5,902 bases of DNA, from NCBI GenBank assembly GCA_905235955.1, contig CAJONN010000188.1:1-5902 (forward strand). The letters run 5' to 3'. The DNA is from an uncultured Marinilabiliaceae bacterium. Its GTDB lineage: Bacteria; Bacteroidota; Bacteroidia; Bacteroidales; Marinilabiliaceae. Each line of letters starts with the position of its first letter. Position 1 is the stretch's first letter. Positions 1-5,902 of this stretch are shown here, piece after piece. The position numbers and the translations under genes are program-made. The notes under the pieces were generated by a model, which was not told the DNA's origin, ran no database searches, and saw only the letters and a list, made by a program, of their open reading frames with translations.

Positions 1-140
1 GCTCAAACAGAAAATCGTTTTTAACGCTTCGCTACGATAATTTTCTTAACGCTTCGTGCCAAAGGCGACAACCGCGAGGTGAAAATCGGGTTCCGTGCTA
101 ATTGTTGGAAGGCATATACCCCCTTTCGCCCCATTCTCAT
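1..140. repeat. Intergenic stretch with short direct repeats
   Basis: TTAACGCTTCG occurs at 21-31 and 46-56 (25-nt period), and GAAAATCG at 10-17 and 81-88. The stretch looks richer in G/C than the other gaps in this window. The minus strand has a 39-codon open frame (140 to 21) beginning MRMGRKGV, with no known motif. In frame 1 the plus strand ends at a TAA (22-24) that could close a gene entering from the left. I see no convincing gene; a dispersed intergenic element is more likely. Confidence 0.35.
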
Positions 141-163
141 AGCTTATTTTCTGTACATTTTTC

Positions 164-180
164 ACTTGCGAAACTTGAGT
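164..180 (+). repeat. 17-bp inverted repeat, left copy
   Basis: ACTTGCGAAACTTGAGT on the plus strand is the exact reverse complement of 5804-5820. It is built from two near-copies of ACTTG at 9-nt spacing (164-172 and 173-181). This copy lies 30 nt past the MCP-A stop codon. Here the flanking bases also allow a small GAAAC-ttga-GTTTC hairpin (170-183), which the right copy lacks. The identity is certain; the function is unknown. Confidence 0.8.
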
Positions 181-209
181 TTCATTTAAAAACTTTTCTG
201 CTTTTTGTA

Positions 210-1988
210 TTAGCTACGTTTTACTTTGAAGATGCTTACTGCTTTTTGCACATCTTGTAGCTGACGTTGTACTATTTGTGCGTTTTCTGCCATCATTTCG
301 GCTGCTGCTGCAGTTTCTTGAGTTACTTTGTTGAGGTCAGAAATTGCTGTGTTTACTTGGCTTACACCTGCATTTTGTTCAATGCTTGCCGTTGTTATCT
401 CTTTTATAAGTTTTGTGATATTTTCTATTTTAGGTAGCAATTGTCCAACGCAGTTGTAAGCATCTTCGGCCTCTGATATGCTCGAGGTTGCTACTGCATT
501 GATGTCGTCGGCAGTGGAGTGTGTTTGCTCAGCAAGTCTGCCTACCTCTTTGGCTACAACTGCAAAGCCTTTACCTTGCTCGCCTGCTCGTGCTGCCTCT
601 ACTGAAGCGTTGAGTGCCAATATGTTGGTTTGCATTACCAACTCGTTGATACCTTCAATGTTGTTAGCTATGCTGCGTATAGCTTCATAGCTTTTGCTCG
701 ACGAAGTTTGCAATGCATCTATTTGCCCATTTACCTCTTCTGATAGTTTGTTGGTCTGTATTGCATTGTCGGTATTTTGCTGTATGTTGGCTCCCATCTC
801 TTCCATTGAGCTTGATATCTCTTGCAATGAGGCTGCCTGACTGTTGGCCGAATCTGATATACTGTTCGAAACCTTTGTCACATCACTTACCGTCTGATTG
901 ATGATGTTTGTAGTTTCAACAACTGGCTGCAACACATCATTTATCTTACGTTTCATTATGTTCAAGTCGTTGGTAAGTTTGTCTATCTCATTTGATGTAT
1001 TGAATGGCTCTATGTGAACAGTTAGGTCGCCTTTGGCCAACTGCGATATTTTTTCTATCAGCACATCTATCGGAATAGCTATTCTGTATCTAACACTCCA
1101 CGACATCATAAAGCACGTAAATACTACTACCAGCACAAATACTATTGCAAATATTTTGAGAGCCGAACGTACTTCTGTTGTTATAGTTTCTCTGTAACGC
1201 ATCATTCCAACGCCTATTACATTGCCAAAAATATCATAGAATGGCATGCACGACATATGCGTTTGCTCGCCAAGAAATGTAGCATTGCCACTCCATATAG
1301 TTTTACCAATTAAGCATGAGTCGATAGCTTCTTGAAGCAAATGCACATTGGCTATCGAAACTGTAGTATCTGATGTAGCAAGGCATTGCTTATTATCCAT
1401 TACATATATATCTAAGCCTACTTTGCTTTTGAGTGCTTCGAGTGTTTCGTATTTGCTTACTATCTGCCCAACCAAGAATACTACACTTGTTGCATCGCCT
1501 GCTTCAGAATAGAATGTTTGTGCTAAATATTCGCATATTTTCCCGTCTATGAATGTACCAAATCCTATTTCTTTGCCACTATTTTTCACCGTCAGAGCTA
1601 TGGTATTAATCTCTGTCTCAGCTACTTTGCTATAGCTACTTGTTTTTATATTACCATCCAAATCAACAACTACATAGCCATCTAAATTACAAAGCTGAAC
1701 TACCTGAGTTACCTCTTCGTCTATTTTGTCTACATCATCTTTAGCTATTGCTACACGCAAATCATCAGAACGCGAGCTTCTCAACTCTGCCGACACTACT
1801 TCCAAATGGCTTTGCATATCGCCAAAAATTGACGCTGCATACACTATGCGTTTATTCAAATCGCCATTTACATATCTGTCGATTCTATTTATTTGTGTAA
1901 TATACAATATTATACAAGCAGAAAGAGCTATACATATAAGTATAAACAAAGGTTGGATGATGATTTGGGCTATACTTCTCTTTTTCAT
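210..1988 (-). CDS. Methyl-accepting chemotaxis protein A (transmembrane, Cache-like sensor, HAMP, MCP signalling domain)
   Basis: This 592-aa inner-membrane receptor should sense an extracytoplasmic cue and control a CheA/CheW-type kinase. Seen in the sequence: TM1 at about residues 9-30; a sensor of about 245 residues with Cache-like stretches (NLDGYVVVDLDG near 101-112, PFYDIFGNVIGVGMM near 249-263); TM2 at about 277-297; HAMP at about 298-351 with Pro306 and GDLT 320-323; then a long helical hairpin. The tip, [18 protein letters not shown] (453-470) followed by [18 protein letters not shown] (472-489), is the diagnostic MCP signature. Gln/Glu/Ala/Ser-rich helices on both sides (about 386-410 and 535-572) are the usual methylation zones. 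The C-terminus (KVKRS) lacks an NWETF-like CheR-binding tail. The sensor carries Cys100, 152, 202, 225 and 247. The start Met lies just ahead of TM1 and about 25 nt below a TAnnTTTG box. It is a paralogue of the upstream MCP. The family is certain; the ligand and the exact Cache subtype are not. Confidence 0.96.
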   Translation of the reverse strand: MKKRSIAQIIIQPLFILICIALSACIILYITQINRIDRYVNGDLNKRIVYAASIFGDMQSHLEVVSAELRSSRSDDLRVAIAKDDVDKIDEEVTQVVQLCNLDGYVVVDLDGNIKTSSYSKVAETEINTIALTVKNSGKEIGFGTFIDGKICEYLAQTFYSEAGDATSVVFLVGQIVSKYETLEALKSKVGLDIYVMDNKQCLATSDTTVSIANVHLLQEAIDSCLIGKTIWSGNATFLGEQTHMSCMPFYDIFGNVIGVGMMRYRETITTEVRSALKIFAIVFVLVVVFTCFMMSWSVRYRIAIPIDVLIEKISQLAKGDLTVHIEPFNTSNEIDKLTNDLNIMKRKINDVLQPVVETTNIINQTVSDVTKVSNSISDSANSQAASLQEISSSMEEMGANIQQNTDNAIQTNKLSEEVNGQIDALQTSSSKSYEAIRSIANNIEGINELVMQTNILALNASVEAARAGEQGKGFAVVAKEVGRLAEQTHSTADDINAVATSSISEAEDAYNCVGQLLPKIENITKLIKEITTASIEQNAGVSQVNTAISDLNKVTQETAAAAEMMAENAQIVQRQLQDVQKAVSIFKVKRS

Positions 1989-2020
1989 TTTTAGAATGGG
2001 TGTCTGATTTTATTTTTCTG

Positions 2021-2028
2021 CAAAAATA
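2021..2028 (-). promoter_or_regulatory. -7 box (TATTTTTG) upstream of MCP-A
   Basis: The minus strand reads TATTTTTG here, an exact TAnnTTTG match. A start about 7 nt later would give a leader of roughly 25 nt before the ATG at 1988. No convincing TTG lies 17-23 nt upstream, so the -33 half is missing or degenerate, and the surrounding AT-richness raises the chance of a random match. It lies just past the MCP-B terminator, which fits independent transcription of MCP-A. Confidence 0.5.
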
Positions 2029-2051
2029 AAAAAAGTCTATTATTGTTATTA

Positions 2052-2095
2052 TTATAAAATAAAAAAATGGAGGACATACTTGCATATATCCTCCA
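2052..2095 (-). terminator. Rho-independent terminator of MCP-B
   Basis: On the minus strand the arms TGGAGGA (2095-2089) and TCCTCCA (2074-2068) pair perfectly over 7 bp, with 3 more A/T pairs inside after one mismatch. The hairpin is followed directly by the T-rich run TTTTTTTATTTTAT. It starts 32 nt past the MCP-B stop codon and precedes the MCP-A promoter box, so the two receptors appear to be separate transcription units. Confidence 0.85.
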
Positions 2096-2126
2096 CCTCA
2101 TTTATACGATGTATATACTATAGCTA

Positions 2127-3941
2127 TTATACTTTGAATACTTTTATTGATGCTGTTACATCTTGCAACATGCGTTGCAGCTCTTGCACACTAGCGGCTA
2201 TTTCTTCAGCTGTAGCTGCATTGCCTTGCGTTACGCGGTTGAGGTCCATTATGGCACTATTCACTTGAGTTACACCAGAATTTTGCTCTACGCTGGCTGC
2301 CGTTATCTCCTTTATCAGCGTTACTACACGCTCTATCATTGGTAATAGTTCCGTCACTTTGTTGAAGGCTTCTTCGGCTTGCGATATGCTCGATGTTGCC
2401 GTTTTGTTGATGCCATCGGCTGTAATGTGTGTCTGATCAGCAAGCCTACCAACCTCTTTGGCTACTACGGCAAAACCTTTGCCATGCTCGCCGGCACGCG
2501 CTGCTTCTACCGATGCGTTGAGTGCCAATATGTTGGTTTGCATTACCAACTCATTGATGCCTTCAATATCAGCAGCTATGTTTCTGATGGCTTCAAAGCT
2601 CTTACTTGTTGTTTCGCCCATGCTGCCTACTTTTTCGTTTATCTCTTCAGCAAGTTTGTTGGTTTGTACTGAGTTGTCAGTATTTTGCTGTATGTTGGCT
2701 CCCATCTCTTCCATCGAGCTCGATATTTCTTCAAGCGATGCTGCTTGTCGGTTGGCTGAGTTCGACATGCTATTCGATGCACTTGTAAGCTGACCAATAG
2801 AGCCTACTATCGAATCAGACAACTCAACAACGGGTTTTACTACTTCACGTATTTTGTGCTGCATTTCAGACACTTGCGATGCCAGAGTCATTATCTCTTC
2901 GCCAAAACGTGGCTGACTTATTTGTTTTGTAAGGTCGCCTGTAGCTATTATGCCCACTTCGTTTACCAACTGCACTATGGTGTCTGACAAGCGTTTCTTG
3001 GTGCGCATAAATATTATGATCATAAAGATAAATACGCCTATTATCACTACCGACACAAAGGTGATAAATATGTTGGTGATAATGTCATACACTTCGCGAT
3101 CTATCTTGGTCATAAACAGACCTATCGTTTTACCTGTGAAATCGACAAGTGGCACACAACCAACAAACTCATCTCTGTCAGTTATTTGGCACTTACCTAT
3201 CCATGTTACTTTCTTTATATAACATGAATCAACAGCTTGTGAGGGCACTTTTATTGAACTCATATCTATAGTTTCGTCGGTTGTAACAACGCAACTATCG
3301 CCCACCATTACGTATATCTCTACGTCATTAACTTTTTTAATAAATTCGAGTGATTCTTTGTCGTTCGACACAAAGCCTATCATAATAGCAATAGCCAAAT
3401 CTTCTCCCGCTCCAACTTCTTCACCTTCTTCACCATCTACTACAGCATCTTTATCATTCACAACAATAGAGCAATAATCGCATATTTTGTCGCCTATCAG
3501 TCGTCCGGCACCACTAACCAATCTGTTAGCCCTTGTTATGTTTACTATCTCTTGCAACTCTTCGTCTTTAACATTGTCATACGACGATGAAAGCACCTCG
3601 CCATCGAGAGTTGTAACAATGTATCCTTCAAGGTTGGCACTTGCACATGTCCACTGCATTTCTATCTGCAATGTGTCCATTTTATTATGACGTATAGCTC
3701 TATATAGTTCTCCATATTCATCATTCAAAAGTTCAGCCGCTGTTCGCATCGATGTGCGTTTTTGGTTATAGTTGATATCAAGCACGCGCATCTTATTCTG
3801 AAGCATTTTCAGCTCATATTTTGTCATTACCTCTTTTTGCGCGTAATATCCTATAAAGCAAGCGATTATAAATCCAGAAACTATAATAAAAATAGGTGTC
3901 ATAACAATGCCGATGACACTATTTGTATTGTATTTTTTCAT
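2127..3941 (-). CDS. Methyl-accepting chemotaxis protein B (paralogue of MCP-A)
   Basis: This 604-aa receptor has the same layout as MCP-A: TM1 at about residues 10-32, a sensor of about 250 residues, TM2 at about 287-312, HAMP at about 313-366, and a signalling hairpin with [18 protein letters not shown] (468-485) and [18 protein letters not shown] (487-504). The family and membrane topology are therefore secure. The sensor differs strongly from MCP-A but keeps recognisable blocks ([46 protein letters not shown]) and the matching cysteines C99, C154, C217, C240 and C262, plus extra C157 and C251. Two oddities stand out. An acidic low-complexity insert (about 162-182, including GEEGEE) is missing from MCP-A. 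The HAMP lacks the usual early proline (sequence [11 protein letters not shown]), although GDLT (335-338) is present. There is no CheR-tethering tail. The gene has its own upstream region and ends at an intrinsic terminator, so it is probably transcribed separately from MCP-A. The ligand is unknown. Confidence 0.96.
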   Translation of the reverse strand: MKKYNTNSVIGIVMTPIFIIVSGFIIACFIGYYAQKEVMTKYELKMLQNKMRVLDINYNQKRTSMRTAAELLNDEYGELYRAIRHNKMDTLQIEMQWTCASANLEGYIVTTLDGEVLSSSYDNVKDEELQEIVNITRANRLVSGAGRLIGDKICDYCSIVVNDKDAVVDGEEGEEVGAGEDLAIAIMIGFVSNDKESLEFIKKVNDVEIYVMVGDSCVVTTDETIDMSSIKVPSQAVDSCYIKKVTWIGKCQITDRDEFVGCVPLVDFTGKTIGLFMTKIDREVYDIITNIFITFVSVVIIGVFIFMIIIFMRTKKRLSDTIVQLVNEVGIIATGDLTKQISQPRFGEEIMTLASQVSEMQHKIREVVKPVVELSDSIVGSIGQLTSASNSMSNSANRQAASLEEISSSMEEMGANIQQNTDNSVQTNKLAEEINEKVGSMGETTSKSFEAIRNIAADIEGINELVMQTNILALNASVEAARAGEHGKGFAVVAKEVGRLADQTHITADGINKTATSSISQAEEAFNKVTELLPMIERVVTLIKEITAASVEQNSGVTQVNSAIMDLNRVTQGNAATAEEIAASVQELQRMLQDVTASIKVFKV

Positions 3942-3972
3942 GATTACTATTTTTGGTAAAACAATAATTGCG

Positions 3973-3980
3973 CAAGCCTA
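3973..3980 (-). promoter_or_regulatory. Possible degenerate -7 box of MCP-B
   Basis: The minus strand reads TAGGCTTG, one mismatch from TAnnTTTG, about 31 nt upstream of the MCP-B start codon. No clear -33 TTG lies at the right spacing; that interval is occupied instead by the inverted repeat at 3984-4004. A weak core promoter under the control of an activator or repressor would look like this, but so could chance. Confidence 0.3.
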
Positions 3981-3983
3981 AAA

Positions 3984-4004
3984 ATCTCAACGCACGTGTG
4001 AGAT
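3984..4004. promoter_or_regulatory. Operator-like inverted repeat upstream of MCP-B
   Basis: The arms ATCTCA (3984-3989) and TGAGAT (3999-4004) are perfect inverted repeats separated by 9 nt, and the spacer ends in the palindrome CACGTG (3993-3998). The site lies immediately upstream of the possible -7 box of MCP-B and could bind a dimeric regulator. The symmetry is seen directly; the role is a guess. Confidence 0.35.
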
Positions 4005-4035
4005 ATACGAAGTTGTGAGTTTTATGTTTGATTTT

Positions 4036-4060
4036 TTTAAAAATCATTAAGATTTTTAAA
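4036..4060 (-). terminator. AT-rich hairpin over the DUF3108 stop codon (weak terminator candidate)
   Basis: A perfect 10-bp inverted repeat (TTTAAAAATC and GATTTTTAAA, 5-nt loop) covers the TAA stop of the DUF3108 gene at 4058-4056. It has almost no G/C pairs, and on the minus strand it is followed by an A-run, not a T-run, so it is a poor intrinsic terminator. It may instead protect the 3' end of the rsgA-DUF3108 transcript or mark its boundary. Confidence 0.4.
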
Positions 4061-4862
4061 GGTGACGATATTCTGCCAAAATAGCTTTTACTGAACCTAT
4101 TAGTATTTTAGCATCAACAACTACTGGCACGCGTTTATCGTCGTCAGTAACCCACACTGTCATATCTTCACCTCCTGAAAAGATTGTACCTTCGACTAAT
4201 AACAGACTGAATTTAAGACACTTGTATGTGTCGCCATGTTTGGTCGTAATGGTTTCTTTGCCCTGATAACGTATGTAGAGCGGAAAAACTTCTGAGTTGA
4301 TTATTAGGTTTATTGGAATTTTGTCGCCTACATTGTAATGAGCAAAGTTGATGTTACGCGCTTTGTAGACCATAGTCAGCACGTCAAACGAGAGTCCATT
4401 CCACGCAAGGTTGAGTGTGCGATTGCTCTTTATTTTGCGTCCCTCTTTGAGATATTCTGAGCCTGTAAGAGAGCCACTGGTGGCATTGTAGTGATAGATG
4501 TTGCGAGTAATATTTTTGCCTTCTGAGCAGTTTTGGCTAAAGCTAAGTGGCTGCAATGTAAGTGTATCGGTAACTGATGTAAATGTGTCGCGCACATAGT
4601 AGAAATGGTCATACCCGCCAAGTGTGCGCCCTATGGCTTGCAATTTATAGGTTGGTTGCGACTGATTGTTTTGCAACGTTGTAGTAAAAACGACTTCTCC
4701 TGCATTGAGCCAAATGAAGTGCCAATTGTAGTAAGCACAATATCTGGCATATTCGCCATTGGTGGTGGTGGTGTTTAGCTCTGTAGTTTGTGCAAGCATT
4801 GGTATGTTTGCCCAAAACCAAATACAGAGTATGCTAACGATACTTCGATGTGCTACTTTCAT
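4056..4862 (-). CDS. Secreted DUF3108 domain protein
   Basis: This 268-aa protein is predicted to be exported. Residues 1-24 form a signal peptide (basic MKVAHR, hydrophobic core, cleavage likely after Ala24 in PMLA-Q) with no lipobox cysteine, so it is probably periplasmic. The mature part reads as a DUF3108 protein, a mostly beta family of unknown function. The matching stretches are YNWHFIWLNAGEV (45-57), GGYDHFYYVRDTF (82-94), GDTYKCLKFSLLLVEGTIFSGGEDMTVWVTDD (210-241) and the end VVVDAKILIGSVKAIL (247-262), as I recall them from Bacteroidota members. Its length is normal for the family and it appears intact. The start at 4862 lies inside rsgA and gives a complete signal peptide; the next Met (residue 22) would destroy it, so the overlapping start is preferred. 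Translation is probably coupled to rsgA. A run of four ACC codons (Thr31-34) sits just after the signal peptide. The family call rests on remembered motifs. Confidence 0.87.
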   Translation of the reverse strand: MKVAHRSIVSILCIWFWANIPMLAQTTELNTTTTNGEYARYCAYYNWHFIWLNAGEVVFTTTLQNNQSQPTYKLQAIGRTLGGYDHFYYVRDTFTSVTDTLTLQPLSFSQNCSEGKNITRNIYHYNATSGSLTGSEYLKEGRKIKSNRTLNLAWNGLSFDVLTMVYKARNINFAHYNVGDKIPINLIINSEVFPLYIRYQGKETITTKHGDTYKCLKFSLLLVEGTIFSGGEDMTVWVTDDDKRVPVVVDAKILIGSVKAILAEYRHL

Positions 4863-5772
4863 ATATGTTGACGTAGCTTTGATAGCGACTTAGTGCCAAT
4901 GTACCTTCTTCTACAGCTCTTTTTACAGCACAGCCGGGTTCGTGCATGTGTGTGCAGTTGCCATATTGACATTGCGATGATATACTGAATATATCGCGAA
5001 AATAGTGCGATATTTCGTCTTTGTTGATGTTTGTGATGCCAAAACCTCTGATGCCGGGTGTGTCGATAACGTAGCCACCGAAGCTAAATGTGTGCATCTC
5101 GGCGTATGTTGTGGTATGCTTGCCACTATTGTTTACTTCGCTTATTTCGTCAGTTTTAAGGTTCAAGCCGGGTTGTATGCGATTGATGAGTGTTGATTTG
5201 CCAACGCCTGAATGCCCTGCGACAACGCTTACTTTATCTTTCAGTATTTCTTTGACTTTGTCGAGCCCAAGTTCTTGCTTAGCACATACATCAATCACTT
5301 GATAGCCCATTGATGAATACAAATCTTTGTATACATCAAGTTCGGCAAGGTTGGCTGCTGTATATCGGTCTACTTTATTAAAAATTATAACAACAGGCAC
5401 ACCATACGCTTCGGCCGATGCAAGAAAACGGTCAATAAAAATAGGTGTGGTTATTGGGTAGTTGATGGTAACAACAAGTAAAGCTTGGTCTACATTGGCA
5501 GCTAATACATGTGTTTGCTTTGAGAGGTTTGTTGATTTGCGAACAACATAGTTTTTGCGTGGCAAGAGCTCAGTTATCGCACCATCTTCGTCGGCATTGT
5601 GTAGTGGTGCATCTTCAAATATAACAAAGTCGCCCACAGCTACTGGATTGGTACTTTTGATGTCGTCGAGACGCATTTTGCCTTTAATGCGGCAGGTATG
5701 CAAAGTACCATCATCGGCTCTAACTATATACTGACTACCAGTTGATTTTATTACAGTGCCTTTTTGTGCCAT
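4834..5772 (-). CDS. rsgA: Ribosome small subunit-dependent GTPase RsgA
   Basis: This 312-aa cytoplasmic GTPase acts late in 30S subunit maturation, and its GTP hydrolysis is stimulated by the small subunit. It shows the circularly permuted motif order that defines the family: an N-terminal OB-fold (about 1-75), then G4 NKVD (132-135), a G5-like VCAK (162-165), the P-loop GHSGVGKST (186-194), G2 region GKHTTT (217-222), and G3 DTPG (237-240). A C-terminal zinc site follows, in the pattern C-x4-C-x-H-x5-C, with Cys268, Cys273, His275 and Cys281. Every catalytic and metal ligand is present and the length is typical, so it should be functional. The start MAQKG follows a TAnnTTTG box after a very short leader. 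The last 29 nt overlap the DUF3108 gene, with which it probably forms an operon. Function and symbol are secure. Confidence 0.98.
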   Translation of the reverse strand: MAQKGTVIKSTGSQYIVRADDGTLHTCRIKGKMRLDDIKSTNPVAVGDFVIFEDAPLHNADEDGAITELLPRKNYVVRKSTNLSKQTHVLAANVDQALLVVTINYPITTPIFIDRFLASAEAYGVPVVIIFNKVDRYTAANLAELDVYKDLYSSMGYQVIDVCAKQELGLDKVKEILKDKVSVVAGHSGVGKSTLINRIQPGLNLKTDEISEVNNSGKHTTTYAEMHTFSFGGYVIDTPGIRGFGITNINKDEISHYFRDIFSISSQCQYGNCTHMHEPGCAVKRAVEEGTLALSRYQSYVNIYESSTSKYR

Positions 5773-5786
5773 TAGATAATTTTTTG

Positions 5787-5818
5787 CAAAAATAATTAAA
5801 AATACTCAAGTTTCGCAA
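5787..5818 (-). promoter_or_regulatory. Bacteroidota-type promoter of rsgA
   Basis: On the minus strand, TATTTTTG (5794-5787) matches the Bacteroidota -7 box TAnnTTTG exactly. A TTG at 5818-5816, inside the 17-bp repeat, could be the -33 element with a 21-nt spacer, within the 17-23 range described for Bacteroides. If transcription starts about 7 nt past the box, the leader before the rsgA ATG at 5772 would be only about 8 nt, leaving no room for a Shine-Dalgarno sequence. The motif is seen directly; its activity is inferred. Confidence 0.6.
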
Positions 5819-5820
5819 GT
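5804..5820 (-). repeat. 17-bp inverted repeat, right copy
   Basis: Read on the minus strand this is ACTTGCGAAACTTGAGT, identical to 164-180 on the plus strand, and the match stops at both ends. It lies in the upstream region of rsgA and includes the TTG that could serve as the -33 element. It may be a dispersed intergenic element or a shared promoter module. Confidence 0.8.
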
Positions 5821-5850
5821 TGGAATTTGTTGATGTGCAAATGTTTCTTC

Positions 5851-5902
5851 ACACTGATAACACTGGTTTTTATTTGGAACACAGATGACACGGATTGAAA
5901 GG
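5851..5902. repeat. Edge of a short-unit dispersed repeat
   Basis: ACACTGATAACACTGG (5851-5866) and ACACAGATGACACGG (5879-5893) are imperfect copies of one unit, and the latter runs on as ATTGAAAGG to the window end. Tracts built from 'cacagatnacacggatt' units are, from memory, widespread intergenic repeats in Bacteroidota and some other phyla. The window cuts it off, so its extent and neighbours are unknown. It encodes no recognisable protein. Confidence 0.5.

Noticed and set aside
1..24. C-terminal end of a plus-strand gene (…AQTENRF stop)
   Set aside because: Seven codons before a stop are too few to support a gene, and the upstream sequence is not available.
21..140. 39-codon minus-strand frame (MRMGRKGV...) as a small gene
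   Set aside because: It runs through the direct repeats and has no start context, homologue or motif that I can recognise, so it is kept only as an observation.
170..183. Hairpin GAAAC-ttga-GTTTC as the MCP-A terminator
   Set aside because: The stem is only 5 bp and is not followed by a T-run on the minus strand, so no intrinsic terminator could be assigned to MCP-A.
478..690. Plus-strand open frame of 70 aa
   Set aside because: It is antisense to the conserved MCP-A signalling tip. A similar frame appears opposite MCP-B only because that coding sequence is conserved.
1885..2085. Minus-strand 66-aa frame across the MCP-B/MCP-A gap
   Set aside because: It overlaps the MCP-A start in another frame, covers the terminator's T-run and promoter box, and has an AT-driven composition without motifs.
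2458..2793. Plus-strand open frame of 111 aa opposite MCP-B
   Set aside because: It mirrors the conserved MCP-B hairpin codons, has no domain of its own, and MCP-B is unambiguous on the other strand.
4761..4773. GGT triplet run in the DUF3108 gene as a phase-variation tract
   Set aside because: There are only about four units and the unit is three bases, so length changes would keep the frame; this is a short poly-Thr stretch after the signal peptide.

Overview
The window looks like a chromosomal fragment from a low-GC member of the Bacteroidota, most likely Bacteroidales-like. Three things point there. Two upstream regions carry the exact TAnnTTTG (-7) promoter box of that phylum. The starts have A/T-rich leaders without clear Shine-Dalgarno sequences. 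The 268-aa DUF3108 protein is of the kind common in Bacteroidota and sits directly behind rsgA. This assignment comes from motifs and protein resemblance only; no database search was possible.

All four convincing genes lie on the minus strand, so the biological order runs from right to left. At the right, rsgA (5772 to 4834) encodes the ribosome-assembly GTPase. Its last 29 nt overlap the start of a secreted DUF3108 protein (4862 to 4056), so the two look like a translationally coupled pair. After a 114-nt gap holding a perfect AT-rich hairpin and an operator-like inverted repeat comes a methyl-accepting chemotaxis protein (MCP-B, 3941 to 2127). It ends in a clear intrinsic terminator. A second, paralogous MCP (MCP-A, 1988 to 210) follows with its own promoter box.

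The two MCPs share architecture: TM1, an extracytoplasmic Cache-like sensor of about 250 residues, TM2, HAMP, and a methyl-accepting signalling hairpin. Their signalling tips are almost identical, down to silent DNA positions in places. Their sensor domains have diverged strongly, but five cysteines in them appear to be kept. No cheA, cheW, cheR, cheB, cheY or motility gene is visible, so their output partner must be encoded elsewhere. The MCP pair is the least ordinary part of the window.

The edges are intergenic. The left 209 nt hold short direct repeats and a 17-bp sequence (164-180) whose exact reverse complement lies at 5804-5820, just upstream of rsgA, so the four genes are bracketed by a 17-bp inverted repeat. 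The rightmost 50 nt look like the start of a short dispersed repeat of the 'cacagatgacacggatt' type. No RNA gene, CRISPR array, transposase or recombinase was found. I do not see a complete new system; the best leads are the MCP pair with its cysteine-bearing sensors and the bracketing repeat.
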